From positions 257,951 through 317,950 of the forward strand of contig MNCI01036181.1 of assembly GCA_015680685.1 (NCBI GenBank): a stretch of 60,000 nucleotides of DNA, read 5' to 3'. Source of the DNA: Gnetum montanum. Lineage: Eukaryota; Streptophyta; Gnetopsida; Gnetales; Gnetaceae. Below the pieces are notes generated by a model that was not told where the DNA came from, did no database searches, and saw nothing but the letters and a program-made list of their open reading frames with translations. Within the stretch, counting starts at the first letter, position 1. Every line of letters begins with the position of its first letter. A program made the position numbers and the translations under genes. Positions 9,501 to 20,479 of this stretch are shown piece by piece.

Positions 9501-9822
9501 AGGTTGTCCATCTATAGAGGTAGTGTTATTATTGGCCATTTTAAGCTCATGGAAGGGTTTGGTTTACTGGATGTTGACCAATAATTTCTTATTTGGGCTT
9601 TCAAGTTTATATATCATCATGGCCCCTAAAGAAAAAGTTTCATGAATGATATAATGTCCCTCCCATAGTGTTTGAAATTTAGTTGGTATCTCCTGGTTGG
9701 TATGTGAAATTAAGATTCCAATAAAGAACCTTATCTCCTGGTTGGTATGTGACTTTTGTAATTTTTAGGTCATAACATTGTTTGTTAAAGGTCTTGTGTA
9801 GTTCATTGGATGATAGGGTGGC
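9500..9822 (-). pseudogene. Integrase C-terminal fragment of element A
   Basis: Reverse translation from 9822 downward gives a helix of the type seen after the integrase core (ATLSSNELHKTFN), then VTYQPGDKVLYWN, the basic/GDKVL motif of the gypsy integrase C-terminal domain. It is the continuation of the integrase at 15467-16380, from which it was cut off by the insertion at 9818-15466. A short internal duplication (9688-9708 and 9731-9752) repeats the TYQPGD codons. Confidence 0.72.
9688..9752 (-). repeat. Local direct duplication in the integrase tail
   Basis: The string ATCTCCTGGTTGGTATGTGA occurs twice, about 43 bp apart. Read on the minus strand it duplicates the codons for TYQPGD. Element B has no second copy at the matching place, so the duplication is specific to A or its lineage. 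Confidence 0.75.
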
Positions 9823-10601
9823 TGATGAAGTGCTAAGTAGTCGATGCATCGACTAGGCTGTGTATACGGGGCCCTGTATATGAGGCCACGTCGATGCAGC
9901 CCTGTCGAAGCATCCCTCCATGTGTCAACGTGGCCCCATTTACACAGAGCTTGTTTTAGCCTATAAATAAGTGGCCCTCCACCACACCTAGGTACCTTTC
10001 TAGTAGTTGTAGCAAAGCCCTTGCATTTTTTTTCCGTAGGAGTTAGAATATTTTCCCAGTGCTTGCCTACAGTGTGATGCTTATAATAAAGATCGAGATT
10101 ACTTCATCATTGCAGCATTGACTTAGTTTTAATTGTTTAATTTTTATTATTATTTATTATTTTCCTAGTTAATATTTATTTATCATCATTTACTATTCCT
10201 GTTGTTAAATGTGGAATGATTATGACTTAATCACGAGCATTTAAGTGTGATTACTTGGTAATCCCATTAGTAGTCATGCATGAGGTCCAAGATGTGTACG
10301 GATGATTAAAGAATAGATGCTCATCACACTTAGGATTCATTTCCTATTGCTTATTAGTTTAATCAAGATTATTTTCCATTGTCTCTAGGAGTAGCACTAA
10401 TTTAGGATCACATCATACACCTCACTTTGGACTAAACCATACATGACAAAGCAAATACTAGTCTAGGTGGGAAGATAGCAAACTGTGATCAATCTGTAAC
10501 TATTTAGATACCACAACTAGCCTATCCATAGAGTTTTATTGGATCACACGTAAACATTCATATTCATATGGTTGAGTGTAGGGGTACCTCGCCACTCATC
10601 A
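9823..10601 (+). repeat. 5' LTR of Gag-only element
   Basis: 779 bp. It contains TATAAATA at 9962-9969 about 140 bp from its start, then a transcribed-type stretch with an AATAAA at about 10083. It lacks about 60 bp that are present in the 3' LTR after GTGTGATGCTT (compare 14882-14945). Confidence 0.92.
9962..9969 (+). promoter_or_regulatory. LTR TATA box
   Basis: TATAAATA, conserved at 14761-14768 in the other LTR with the same surroundings (AGCC before, AGTGGCCCTC after). A start site about 30 bp downstream, near the CACACCTAGG stretch, is likely but not shown. Confidence 0.7.
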
Positions 10602-10602
10602 T

Positions 10603-10620
10603 TAGCGCCATTGTCAGGGA
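10603..10620 (+). other. Primer binding site
   Basis: TAGCGCCATTGTCAGGGA follows the 5' LTR by one base. It matches the TGGCGCC-TTG-C-GGGGA type used by many plant Athila/Tat elements with a few changes. It differs from the primer site of the Gag-protease element at 2115. Confidence 0.75.
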
Positions 10621-10738
10621 TGGTGCTAGTTATTTAGATTAGTTATATCATACAAGATTGTTGTAACAAGTATTAATGATATATCCTTTAGAAAAGAAAT
10701 TAAATTAAATTAAATTAAGTCACACACGATTCACAACA

Positions 10739-12243
10739 ATGTCTCTCTCACAAGACTATGACAATGCAACAAATAGTAGAGCAACTCATTGGAGAAGCAA
10801 CAAATTATATGATAATGAAGATGAAGTTTGGAGTACCCAATTTGATGTAGGGGTCTCTTATGAGCATCAATGCAAACAACATCGTCCCAACTCACAACTG
10901 CATAACATACCTAGTGACGATGAACCCCTACTAGCCACTACAAGCTCAACAGAAATACAAGAGGCTGTTCGAATAGCCCATAGGCATCATAAGAAAAGTT
11001 GTCTACCCATGCTTGATTTAAAATTTTTTTCCAAATTTTCAAGAGGCTATGATTTAGATCCACAACAACATTTACAAGCCTTCTACGATGCCTGTACATG
11101 GAACAATATTGATAATGGGTGAAAAAAACTTAAGCTCTTTCCTCTGACACTCTTTGGCCAAGCAAAAGTATGGTATAGGTCATTAAAACCAAAATCAATT
11201 CGATGTTGGCCAACAATGGTAGAACTTTTCAATGAAAGATATCAAACCTATGTGAGAGTGTCAGCCTTGAGGAGACAAATCCAAGAATGGAGAAAAGTGT
11301 AACATGAACCCTTGGACATGGCCTTAGAAATATATTATGCATTGTTAAACAACTACCTAGGCCATGAGTTCTCTTAGGAAAGGCTAATGTACCATATCAT
11401 TGATGGGCTCCGTAATAAAACAAGGGAGATCCTAGGGATGTACATCTGAGGTCAACTATATGAGCTATGAATCCATCAATTCCAAGAGCTTATTAAGCGG
11501 GTAGCAAAAGAAGAAGGAGAAATAGACAACTGGGAGAATGTTGAAAGTTCTCAACAGGACCAAAATCTCAACTTAGCAAGGATCCATGATCATGAAGAGG
11601 AGAAATCTACTCACTTCAAGGAGGTGGAATCATCTTTGCCAATCCTACAATCACTAGATGAAATTGAGGAAAAGATCAATTAGATAACAGAATAGGTACA
11701 TGAAAGATGTGGAGAATATGCCAACATTATTAGAGGAAGAACTATGCCAAATCGAGAAACAAGACAGGAAACCACAAGAAAATCAAAACAAAGGATAGAA
11801 GAGAATAAGGATAAGGACTTAACTGTCAATCATACGTATCAATGTAACATATGTCTGTACGATCACCCCAAAGACCAATGTTTAGTTTTGTCACATTTAC
11901 ATGAGCATTGGGGAGGAATGTTACATCCAGATTTCATATAGAAATATCAGGTTCAACCATAGTGGCAAAACCTCAATTGTGGGGGAGGCCACCGCCAACT
12001 AGACCATACCCTTCGTATGTCCCAACACCAAATGCTTATTATGTTCAATACCCTATCTCTCCAACAATATCAACATCCTCTACCTCACCTCATCATTATC
12101 ATTCTCCTGAGTACTATCCACCCATGTCCTCTCCAACAAGATCACCACCTCATGTACCTTACACTTCTCCTCAACCTCAATATTCTCGTACTTCATCCCC
12201 TTCTACATCACTGCCAGCCATGCTAGAAGATTTTGCACCATAG
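10739..12243 (+). pseudogene. gag: Gag of the Gag-only element, several stops
   Basis: The ATG at 10739 gives 127 codons up to a stop at 11120. The frame then continues with recognisable Gag (KLFPLTLFGQAKVWYRSLKP, then VSALRRQIQEW, YHIIDGLRNKTREI) and further stops at Arg/Gln/Trp-like positions. A CNICLYDHPKDQC knuckle lies near 11845-11880. A Ser/Pro/Tyr-rich tail (11908-12243) is full of SP and PPH words. The segment GYDLDPQQHLQAFYDAC matches GYNVDPQNHLKAFHDAC of the host element's Gag at 19733-19795 (minus). Without pol this protein could only serve packaging. Confidence 0.8.
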
Positions 12244-14012
12244 CACCAACCCACAAACATTACTTGTGCTGCTACTGTCAACAGTAGTGGAGGTCCTTCA
12301 CAACATCGAAGGCATCCTATCTTTAGACATGACCATAGAAAGGGACACCATAGTTTAGAAACCACTGCATACGCCAACTCAGCACAAGTCCCACACTGTG
12401 GTGCATCTTCCTCTTCAAACCCAACGCCTCATGTTACCTTATCAAGGCCACCACTCAATACTCCAACAACCATGGGCCCCAATGAATATTGCCACATGGG
12501 GAGACATGTTGATCCTTGCATACCATATTATGGTCACAAGTACCATAGTGGGTCAACTCCTTATAAATTAACCACATCTTATAACTTGCCCCACTATGTC
12601 AACTCTAACCAAGTGTGTGAACCCCAATGGGGTAAGTATGACTAGGTCCCAATATTTTCAACATGCAAGGATCCCCACCTTCCATTTATTAATTCTAGCC
12701 ATGCTCAACCATTTAGCTATGGGGGGTATCCTCCATTCTAACAACATAGAATTAATAAATATTTTTCTCTTTCTTTAATTTTTCAACTTTTTGTTTTTCA
12801 ATTTTTTACCTTTTAATTTTTTTATCTTTTTATGAGTAATCTCATCTACGAATAAAACACTCATGTGACTCGTTGGTTAAGGTGTTGTTCTATGCTATCA
12901 AGTCTCAGGTGACTAATTATTTGAACAGCAAGCCCATCAAATCCATCCAACCATTCTATGAATAAGAGGTTCTACTTTGGGTACAATGATATTCTTGACA
13001 TCATTAAAACTTAAAGTAATTTTGTTCTCATTATGCACAGAGTGAAGAATGATGGACTAAGAGGGAATGGACAAGGTGTGACATCAAGGGAACTTGTGGA
13101 TTCTTTTTGGTGACATCTGTAGGTGCTATCAAGCAGCTTGGTTCTACTAAGATCCTTGTAGATCTAACGAAAAATGGGAGTAAGAGTATTAAAGGCACCC
13201 AATAAAAAAAAGAGGGAGAGAGAGAGAAGAGAGGGAAAAGAGAGTGTGCCAAAGCGGCCAAACAAAAAGTATGCTATAAAGAAATTCCAAGTTACTCCTC
13301 CCTTGCACAAAATGCCAAGTGATCCTATGCCTTGCTGTCATGGTGCTCTTATGGTTGTCCATCACTGGATGAAATGATGTGATGTCACTGATTGGAAGAA
13401 TGGAATTTCTTGGTCTTGATTTTTGGAATGATAGGCTAATGACACATTAATCATGCCCTACACTCAAGATTCATTGTGCCCTGAGTTAGTTACCTCACAT
13501 CCCAATCTCTGCAAACCCTTCTCTAATTCATTCCATCTCACTATTTATGTATTTGTGACTCGTCTCTTGTATAGCATTGAATTCATACCTCATCACAGTG
13601 GTATCAACATGTGTGTGTTTTGTTGCATTGGTATAGATTACATTTAACCTTTCTAGTGCCTATGAACATCTTAAGATGTGGTTTTGCAAGGACGTATAGG
13701 TTGGAACCTGCTTTGGGGAGGATCCACTTGTGTGAATTTTGTAATTTTTACTTATTGCACACCACCACATCATCTTATACCCTCTAAGTATTTCATTTCC
13801 AAATCTATTCTTTCCTTTGTCATCATTTTATCAAACGTTCCTCAAAACCAGGTCCAACATTAAAGTGTTAGGGCAACTTCCTTGAAAAATTTCTAACTCT
13901 AAAATCACACTAAGTAAATAATGCAACATTTATTAAAGGCAATGAATAAGGTATGAAATCATTGAATTTTTTTCAATAACCTAACTAACAATTGATCTTT
14001 GTGTGATTATAG
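12244..14012 (+). other. Non-coding interior of Gag-only element
   Basis: The first 500 bases continue a Pro/Ser-rich low-complexity tail with stops (to about 12740). The rest is AT-rich. Features are a T-rich tract (12760-12830) and a purine tract rich in GAGAGAGA (13200-13260). Short open frames here carry no motif. This is where protease and pol would lie in an autonomous relative. Confidence 0.6.
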
Positions 14013-14141
14013 ATGGCTCCTAAAAGAAGACAACAAGGAGGATCTTCTCAAGATGCAATCGAACGACATAGGGGAGGCAGAGGCCAAGGACCTCATGTAG
14101 AACATGCAAAGCAGAAGGCAATCATTCAGCATCCTTCATGA
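14013..14141 (+). CDS. Small basic ORF, 42 residues, unknown
   Basis: ATG at 14013 follows TTATAG, which would suit a splice acceptor. It encodes a Gln/Arg/Gly-rich basic peptide starting MAPKRRQQGG and containing RHRGGRGQG, ending at TGA 14139-14141. Purine-rich sequence with similar composition but stops continues to about 14450, so this may be the head of a longer, decayed reading frame. I do not recognise it. The composition suggests a nucleic-acid-binding or nuclear-targeted peptide, but that is only a guess. Confidence 0.3.
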   Translation: MAPKRRQQGGSSQDAIERHRGGRGQGPHVEHAKQKAIIQHPS

Positions 14142-14621
14142 AACTCCTGTTACTGCATAATCTATCCAAGCAAAGGGAGGAGAGGTTAGGGATAGAGCCT
14201 ATGAAGAGGAACGATGACTATTTGCGGCATGACATGTCAAGGCCAATCAAGTGTTCCCACAGCTGCCATGTCCATGGAAAGTTTTGACTTCATCAAACAT
14301 TAGAACATCAACATGGATGGCTCATAATCCTCAAATAGAAGAGGAGAAATGTCAGGTGCTTCTTCAATGATATCAATCTTAGAAGCCTGATGCAAAGGGC
14401 AAAGGAAAGGCACCCATGGAGGAGCCACCACTACCTGGAATCCCATGAGTTCCACAAGTTTTATCTTTTGTGTCTATGTCAAAATTTTCTTTAATTCTCC
14501 ACTGCAACATGAATAAATTTCTAGTCAGTCAATAATCCCATACCTATCCACTGTGTATTCAATTGAGCTTGTTCCTCACTTTCTTTGACTCAAGGATGAG
14601 TTGTTATTTAGTCGTGGGGTA

Positions 14622-15461
14622 TGATGAAGTGCTAAGTAGTCAATGCATTAACTAGGCCACGTATATGGGGCCCCGTATATGTGGCCATGTTGATGCGGCC
14701 CCATTGATGCATCCCTCCATGCGTTGACATGGCCCCATTTACATAGAGCTTGTTTTAGCCTATAAATAAGTGGCCCTCTGCCACACCTAGGTACCTTTCT
14801 AGTAGTTGTAGCAAAGCCATTGCATTTTTTTCCATAGGAGTTAGAATATTTTCCCAGTGCTTGCCCGCAGTGTGATGCTTGTAATTTTATGGCACCTTTA
14901 TTCGAGTGTGATGTACTTGAATGTGTAAATGATCAGAAATAAAGATCGAGATTACTTCATCATTGCTACATTCACTTAGTTTTAATTGTTTAATTGTTAT
15001 TGTTATTTATTTTTTTAATTAATATTTCTTTATCATCATTTACTATTCCTATTGTTAAATGTGTAATGAGTACGACTTAATCACGAGCATTTAAGTGTGA
15101 TTACTTCGTAATCCTGGTAGTAGTCATGCATGAGGTCCAAGATGTGTACAGATGATTAAATAATGGATTCTCATGGCACTTAGGCTAGCTTAGAATTCAT
15201 TTCCTATTGCTTATTAGTTTAATCAAGATTATTTTCTATTTTCTCTAGGAGTAGCACTAATTTAGTATCACATCATACACCTCACTCTGGACTAAACAAT
15301 ACATGAAAAAGAAAATACTAGTCTAGGTGGGAAGACAACAAACTGTGATCAATGTGCAACTATCTAGATACCATGACTAGCCTATTCACAGAGTTTGATA
15401 GGATCACACGTAAACGCTTGTATTCGTATCGTTGAGTGTAGGGGTGCCTCACCACTCATTA
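14622..15461 (+). repeat. 3' LTR of Gag-only element
   Basis: 840 bp, with TATAAATA at 14761-14768 and AATAAA near 14940. It is preceded by GTCGTGGGGTA, a short polypurine-like tract. It is longer than the 5' LTR mainly because of the about 60 bp between GTGTGATGCTT and AAATAAAGATCG. Confidence 0.92.
14761..14768 (+). promoter_or_regulatory. LTR TATA box (3' LTR copy)
   Basis: TATAAATA at the same place as 9962-9969. Both LTRs keep it exactly, unlike much of the rest of the LTR. Confidence 0.65.
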
Positions 15462-15466
15462 GTGGA

Positions 15467-16380
15467 TAATTGGTTCTTATGTAGCAAGTTAAGATTCATT
15501 AATCATTCTTTTTATGCTAGAATGAGGTCAAGGTTAATGTCACATGATGTAGATAATGTATGGAGCTCAGCTTGGATAGGTAGTGTTGGAAGTTTGCCAT
15601 ACACTAACTCATAGGGAGAGTAGCCTATAGAGAGTTTTCATGTGGAGCGGTAAGGCCAAAGAGCATCATTCAGTTTGGTGTTCCAATCTTGCCTATATTT
15701 GCTAATAGTTCATGTCAAGATTTTTGTAATTTCCCTATTGGTGACTTCAGATTGTCCATTCACTTGAGGATGATATGGTGTAGTTAGTTTATGCTCAACT
15801 CCTAAGCATTGCATCAACTTTCAAAAGGTCGCACTTGTAAAGTGTGTACCATTATTAAAAATAAGTGCACAAGGCACACCAAACCTATTTATGATTTGTT
15901 GTTAAAAAAATTGTGTAGCGGTAGATGATGTACAGTCAGTAACAATGGTTGCTTCTAACCACTTTGTAAAATAGTCAACAACAACAACAATATATGATTT
16001 TTCATTTTACATCGGTGTAATAGGCCTTATAAAATCAATACCCCATATGTCAAAGGGTTCTAAGGGTTGAATCCATTGTTGTGGACCCTCCATTCTAGCA
16101 ATCATTCCTCCATCATGTTGGTAGCACTCACAAGATTGGATAAAATGATGGGTGTCCTAAAACAATGTAGGCTAATAATATCCTGCAAGAAAGATTTTAA
16201 TGGCTATTCGTCTTCTAGTGTAATGACCCTCACAAGGGCCCTCATGAGTGTTTTAGAGAATTTGTAATTAATCTATATTAGGAACACACCTTGTAAAGGT
16301 GTCCATTGATTTCCATGAAATTTTTGACTCGGTGGAGAAACTATTGTTTCTTTTTAACATCTAGCCCTTGTTTCTTGTGT
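15467..16380 (-). pseudogene. Integrase core of Athila-like element A
   Basis: Read on the minus strand: zinc-finger end (SCECYQHDGGMIARMEGPQQWIQPLEPF), then FDIWGIDFI, KWLEA, GVPCALIFNNGTHF, HKLTTPYHPQ, SEVTNREI and the Pro/Tyr-rich end TKLNDALWPYRST. These are the D, D and E regions of an integrase that would insert the cDNA. The second catalytic Asp (normally DNGTHF) is Asn here, and stops are present. The reading frame runs into the insertion at 15466 and resumes at 9822. Element B keeps the Asp in the same place. Confidence 0.85.
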
Positions 16381-16399
16381 GAGAAGATAAGTAAGAATG

Positions 16400-16890
16400 A
16401 TGCTATACTAGTTTTTATCTATGGGTGATTGATTTTTTACTACACCTGCAAAGAGGAGTTCATTAGGGAAGCAATTAGAGATTATATATTCATTCTCTTT
16501 GTTGTCCCATTGTAACCGAGATAAATGATCAGCAACAACACTGTTAGTGCCTTTACGATTGATCATCGTAAGATCAAACTCTTGTAAGATCATGAGCCAT
16601 CGTATAATATGAGGGCTCACGATTGGTTTATTCATTAGGAATCATATTGCACTATGATTTGTGTGTACAAATATTTTATAGCCTAATACATAGTACCTAA
16701 ATTTTTCTAATGCAAACACCACAACCATTAACTCTTTTTCTATTATGGTGTAGTTGAGCTGTGCACTAGCAATACCTCGACTTGCACAGTGAATGTAATA
16801 GGGTTATTTTTTATCATCTAACTATGTAAGTACAGCTCCTAAGGCAAAGTTGGATGCATCATTCATTATGTGGAATGGTCTAGACTAGTT
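16400..16890 (-). pseudogene. RNase H of element A
   Basis: The minus-strand ORF 16408-16635 ends with INRKGTNSVVADHLSRLQW, the signature end of gypsy RNase H in the Athila/Tat group, and starts with KPIVSPHIIRWLMILQEFDL. The rest of the domain lies at 16640-16890 with stops. The enzyme would remove RNA from the hybrid during reverse transcription. Confidence 0.82.
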
Positions 16891-17960
16891 AGGAGCTTAT
16901 AAAATGGGTGTTTCTACGAGCTTCTACTTTAAGATTTGGAAAGCTAGCTCACATTCCTTGGTCCATTCAAAGGGTATGTCCTTTCTTAATTCTACCAATG
17001 GTTTTGCAACCTTTGAAAACTTCTCGATGAAGCATCTATAATAGCCAGTATATCCAAGGAATGATAATATATGTTTTACAATTTTAGATTGATGAGTGAT
17101 TCCTTAGATGACTTTAATCTTTTTAGGATCTACTTGTATCCCTGTTTGTAAAATCGTATGCCCTAATACAATTCCTTCTTGGACCATTAAATGGCTCTTT
17201 TGCCAATTGAGCCTTAAGTTGGATTCTATACATTATTTCAATACTTGCTCTAATCAGTCCAATGCTTGTTCAAAGTCTACTCCGTAGGTGGAGAAATTGT
17301 CCATAATGACCTTCACACCATTCCCTATTTGCTACTAAAATATACTTAGAACTAGATGTTGAAATGTTGCTAGAGCATTGCACAAGGCAAACGACATCTG
17401 CCTATATGCAAATGTCACCTAAGGACTTGTGAATGTAGTCTTAGCTTGGTCTTCTAGTGCTATTCAAATTTGATTGTACCCACTATAACCATCCATAAAA
17501 TTATAATAGCAATGCCTTGCAATGGTATCTAAGACTTGGTCAATGAATGGTAATGGGAAATGGTCTTTAAATATTGCCATTTTTAGTAGTCTAAAGTCTA
17601 TACAAGCCCTTCATTTACCTCCCTTTTTAGGCACAATGACTAATGGGCTAACCCATTCACTATCAGCAATGGGGTAGATGAACCCATCTTTTAGAAGTTA
17701 TTCAATTTCTTCTTTAACCACCTCATTAAGCTTTGGGTTCAATCGCCTTTGCGATTATCGTTGAGGCTTCATGGAGGGGTCAGTGTAAATTCTATGTTGG
17801 CATATCCTAGAATCTATTTCAATTAATTCCATATATGACCAAGAAAAGGCTTTCAACCATTTGTTTACCATCTTCAGTAGTCTTATTTTTTTGTTGAGGA
17901 GCGAGCTTAGTATTAATGATTACCAATGTTTTATTCTTGATAAATGTGTACTCCATATCG
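16890..17960 (-). pseudogene. Reverse transcriptase of element A
   Basis: The motifs occur in order on the minus strand: LNPKLNEVVKEEIE, SPLVIVPKKGGK, CIDFRLLK, DHFPLPFID, FMDGYSGYNQI, MSFALCNALATFQ, VKVIMDNFSTYG, LRLNWQKSHLMVQEGIVLGH and FLGYTGYYRCFIEKFSKVAKPL. This is a gypsy RT of Athila type. The catalytic F/YMDD box reads IMDN, so the second Asp is lost, and there are several stops (for example K-stop where W is normal in KWR). Element B keeps MDD. Confidence 0.87.
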
Positions 17961-18295
17961 GTAGATAATGACTTTAACTCAAACGGGATCTTACTTAAAC
18001 TTGTTAGGAATTTCCAAATTCCCCGAGTTGATATTTTTAATGTTAGGACTTGGAAGTTGGCGATAGACTTGCTTTAATGTATCGATGCTATCGATATAGG
18101 CACAAGTCAAGCTCTCAGTTGGTTCCATGCATAGAGTTTAATTACTCTCTCGGTCAGCTATCATCCATTGGGTGTTGTCTTTTCTTGTGGCTATTACATA
18201 CAAGCACCTTTGTATGTTATTTATTGGTGCACACTGGTTACATGTACGCAATGCTAAACTTTGTACAAACTAGGACTTCTGCACATAGTTACACC
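17961..18295 (-). other. Protease-RT connector of element A
   Basis: Minus-strand coding sequence in decay between protease and RT. No separate domain is recognised. The plus-strand frames here (18050-18322, 18261-18461) are shadows. Confidence 0.45.
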
Positions 18296-18814
18296 CTATA
18301 TCACTATATGCAATGCATATAACTTCTTCTCAATCTTTCCAAACATATTTTCTTTTGATATTCCTAAGGAAAGATCATGTATTCCTAGGCATGCATCAAT
18401 CATGCTTAGCCATTCTCTTCCCATTATGATTGGGAAGTCCCCCTTACAGTTGTTCACTTGAATCACTAGGAAATCGGCTAGATATGACCATCCACAAATA
18501 GTGGTGATAATGTCCTCTACTAGTCCTAATGGGACAATGATGGACTGGTCAGCCAACTATAGATGAATGTTACATTTTTTTAGTGGAGAATGGTTCCAGG
18601 CTTTGTACATTTCTTGAGAGATTAAGTTAACACTAGAACATGAATCCAAAAGATCTTTGCAAGGCTCATTCCTAACGATTTGCAAATATATAAGAGGAAT
18701 TCCAATATCAGAGAATTTCTTAGGAATATGACTAGCTTTAATCCAATTAGTAATGGCATGAGTAAACATGACCATGTTCATTGGGTGTAATTTTTGGTTC
18801 GAAGGAAGCTTCAA
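18296..18814 (-). pseudogene. Aspartic protease of element A
   Basis: Two minus-strand open segments of the same domain. The upstream one gives IPLIYLQIVRNEPCKDLLDSCSSVNLI, with active site D-S-C where D-S/L-G is usual. The downstream one gives ADQSIIVPLGLVEDI, FPIIMGREWLSMIDACLGI, the flap and the distal hydrophobic-GR motif. The layout is the Athila-type protease. It lies between the Gag and RT remnants as expected. The active-site Gly to Cys change would inactivate it. Confidence 0.82.
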
Positions 18815-18839
18815 AGATTCAAATGATGGCGAGGCATTT

Positions 18840-20400
18840 GTACAGTTAGCTACTTGTGGCTATAAGAACTTGCTTGGAATGTTGGTTCTAAAGAAAGGTC
18901 TCTTCTTTATGTGGTTGTTTGAACCAATAGTAGGTTAAGGATTGATAGCCATTGTAGCATTACATTGTTGCAACTAGGTAGGAAGCTTTTTTATGTGGTT
19001 GTCTGAACCATGTTAGGTGCACGCTTAGCTTCTTTCTTTTTCTCTTCTCTCTTTGTCACTACTTTGCTCTGTAGACTTCTCTACTACCTTTAGGATAGTT
19101 TGAAATTTATCATCTAGGAAGTTCCACATTTGATCTACCTTTGTTGATACTTTTGATGCAGATTTTTGAATGGGAAAAGTCTTTCTATTTACCATCTCCT
19201 CAAGTGGTGAGTCTTCTTCATTTTTGCAAAATCTAATTTCCTTCTTTTGGAGGGAAGGATTTCTGTTGTAATCCTCTACACTTTCTCTTTTCCTTAACTT
19301 TCCTTTCTCCTTGGAAATTTGCTCTAACAATATTTGTATTTGGTGGGCTCTAAGCTCAAATAGCCTTTCTTGGATGTTAGTCCCAAGGGTCCTTCGCATT
19401 TCGTACCTAAGCCCATCTACGAGATGGAATTTTTGTTCCCTTTGTTATTAACCATGGCTAGGGCAACAATGTAATAATACATAATATCAACCCATGGTAG
19501 CATCCAAGGGTTCATGTCATCCTTGTTTCCATTCTTGGATTTGCTTATGGAGGTTGGACACTCGGGAGTATGTTTGATACTTATCATTGAATAGTTCTAA
19601 CATGGTACTCCATCAACGAATGGATTCCAATTCTAAAGACTAGTACTAGCTTTTCACTTCCTTGATTAGTATCCATGAAAGAAACTTTAGTTTTTTCCAC
19701 TCATTTATATATTTTGTAGGGCACATGCATCATGAAATGCTTTTAGATGGTTTTGAGGATCAACATTGTATCCCCCTTCAAATTGTGGGATGTTGTTCAT
19801 GTCTAGTCTTTTGATCTTACTATCATTCTGGTGCCTTTTTGGAATCCTAAGGACCTTTGTTACATCTAACATACTTTGGGTGATGAGTAGGGGTTCATCA
19901 TGATCGTATTGTCTATGGTGTCTATGATGCCTATGCTGTTCCCTACTCTTCCTTCTTTTGTGATGTATTTATTTGGAATGTCCTTGTCCCCTTTCTCAAC
20001 TATTTTGTCTATGATCCTTGTTTTGCTTACCATTATCCTCATGGTATTTCCCTTTGTGACTATGTTCAAATCCTAAAGGAGATGTTGAAGGTGAAGAGGA
20101 AGAAGGACTGGCACCATGATGGCACCTATCACTTTCTCTTTGGTGGTCTTAGCCTCAATCACAATTACGATTGGAATGTCTATCAATGTCACGTGTTCGT
20201 GTTCCTTTTTCAGATACTTTGTGTTCATTGGTATCATAACTTGGGTTATGAATAGTTGAGTGAAGATTTTGATACACAGCTTCCTGACCAAAGTCAATGA
20301 AAGAAACATCATTTTGTGGAAAACCTTCCTAGGTGGGTTCACCATCCTCATTTTCACTTAGGACATATGGGACATATTAAGACCATTTTTCCTTCATAGA
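18840..20400 (-). pseudogene. gag: Gag of Athila-like element A
   Basis: Minus strand. The N-terminal part (about 20400 to 19850) is rich in His, Lys, Arg and Asp with many stops. Then comes DEPLLITQSMLDVTKVLRIP and RLDMNNIPQFEGGYNVDPQNHLKAFHDAC at about 19733-19900, the Gag capsid-like start also found in the Gag-only element at 10739. A coiled, charged segment LRAHQIQILLEQISKEKGKLRKRES lies at 19280-19340. Element B has a similar KGELKKREGIENYNKDPS at 25960-26005. The upstream limit is not certain. Confidence 0.75.
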
Positions 20401-20479
20401 TTTGTAATGTCTCTCCTGTTGTAAGTTCCTTTAATGTTGTGCCTCCATGGATCAATACTCTCTCAAGTCATATTCATGC

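Larger units (their letters stand above)
9818..15466 (+). mobile_element. Complete Gag-only non-autonomous LTR retrotransposon
   Basis: LTRs at 9823-10601 and 14622-15461 begin TGATGAAGTGC and end CTCATCA (left) or CTCATTA (right). Flanks are GTGGC (9818-9822) and GTGGA (15462-15466), a target duplication with one mismatch. Integrase coding of the host element resumes across the insertion, which confirms both borders. The 4.0 kb interior holds a primer binding site and a Gag region but no protease, RT or integrase. The Gag resembles that of the host element A (matching GY-x-x-DPQ-x-HL-x-AF-x-DAC), so this is a likely parasite of Athila-like elements, comparable to gag-retaining TR-GAG elements. 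Confidence 0.92.

Noticed and set aside
11908-12226. Second overlapping frame 12017-12226 within the Gag tail
   Set aside because: Low-complexity sequence opens several frames; only the frame with SP/PPH words continues from Gag context.
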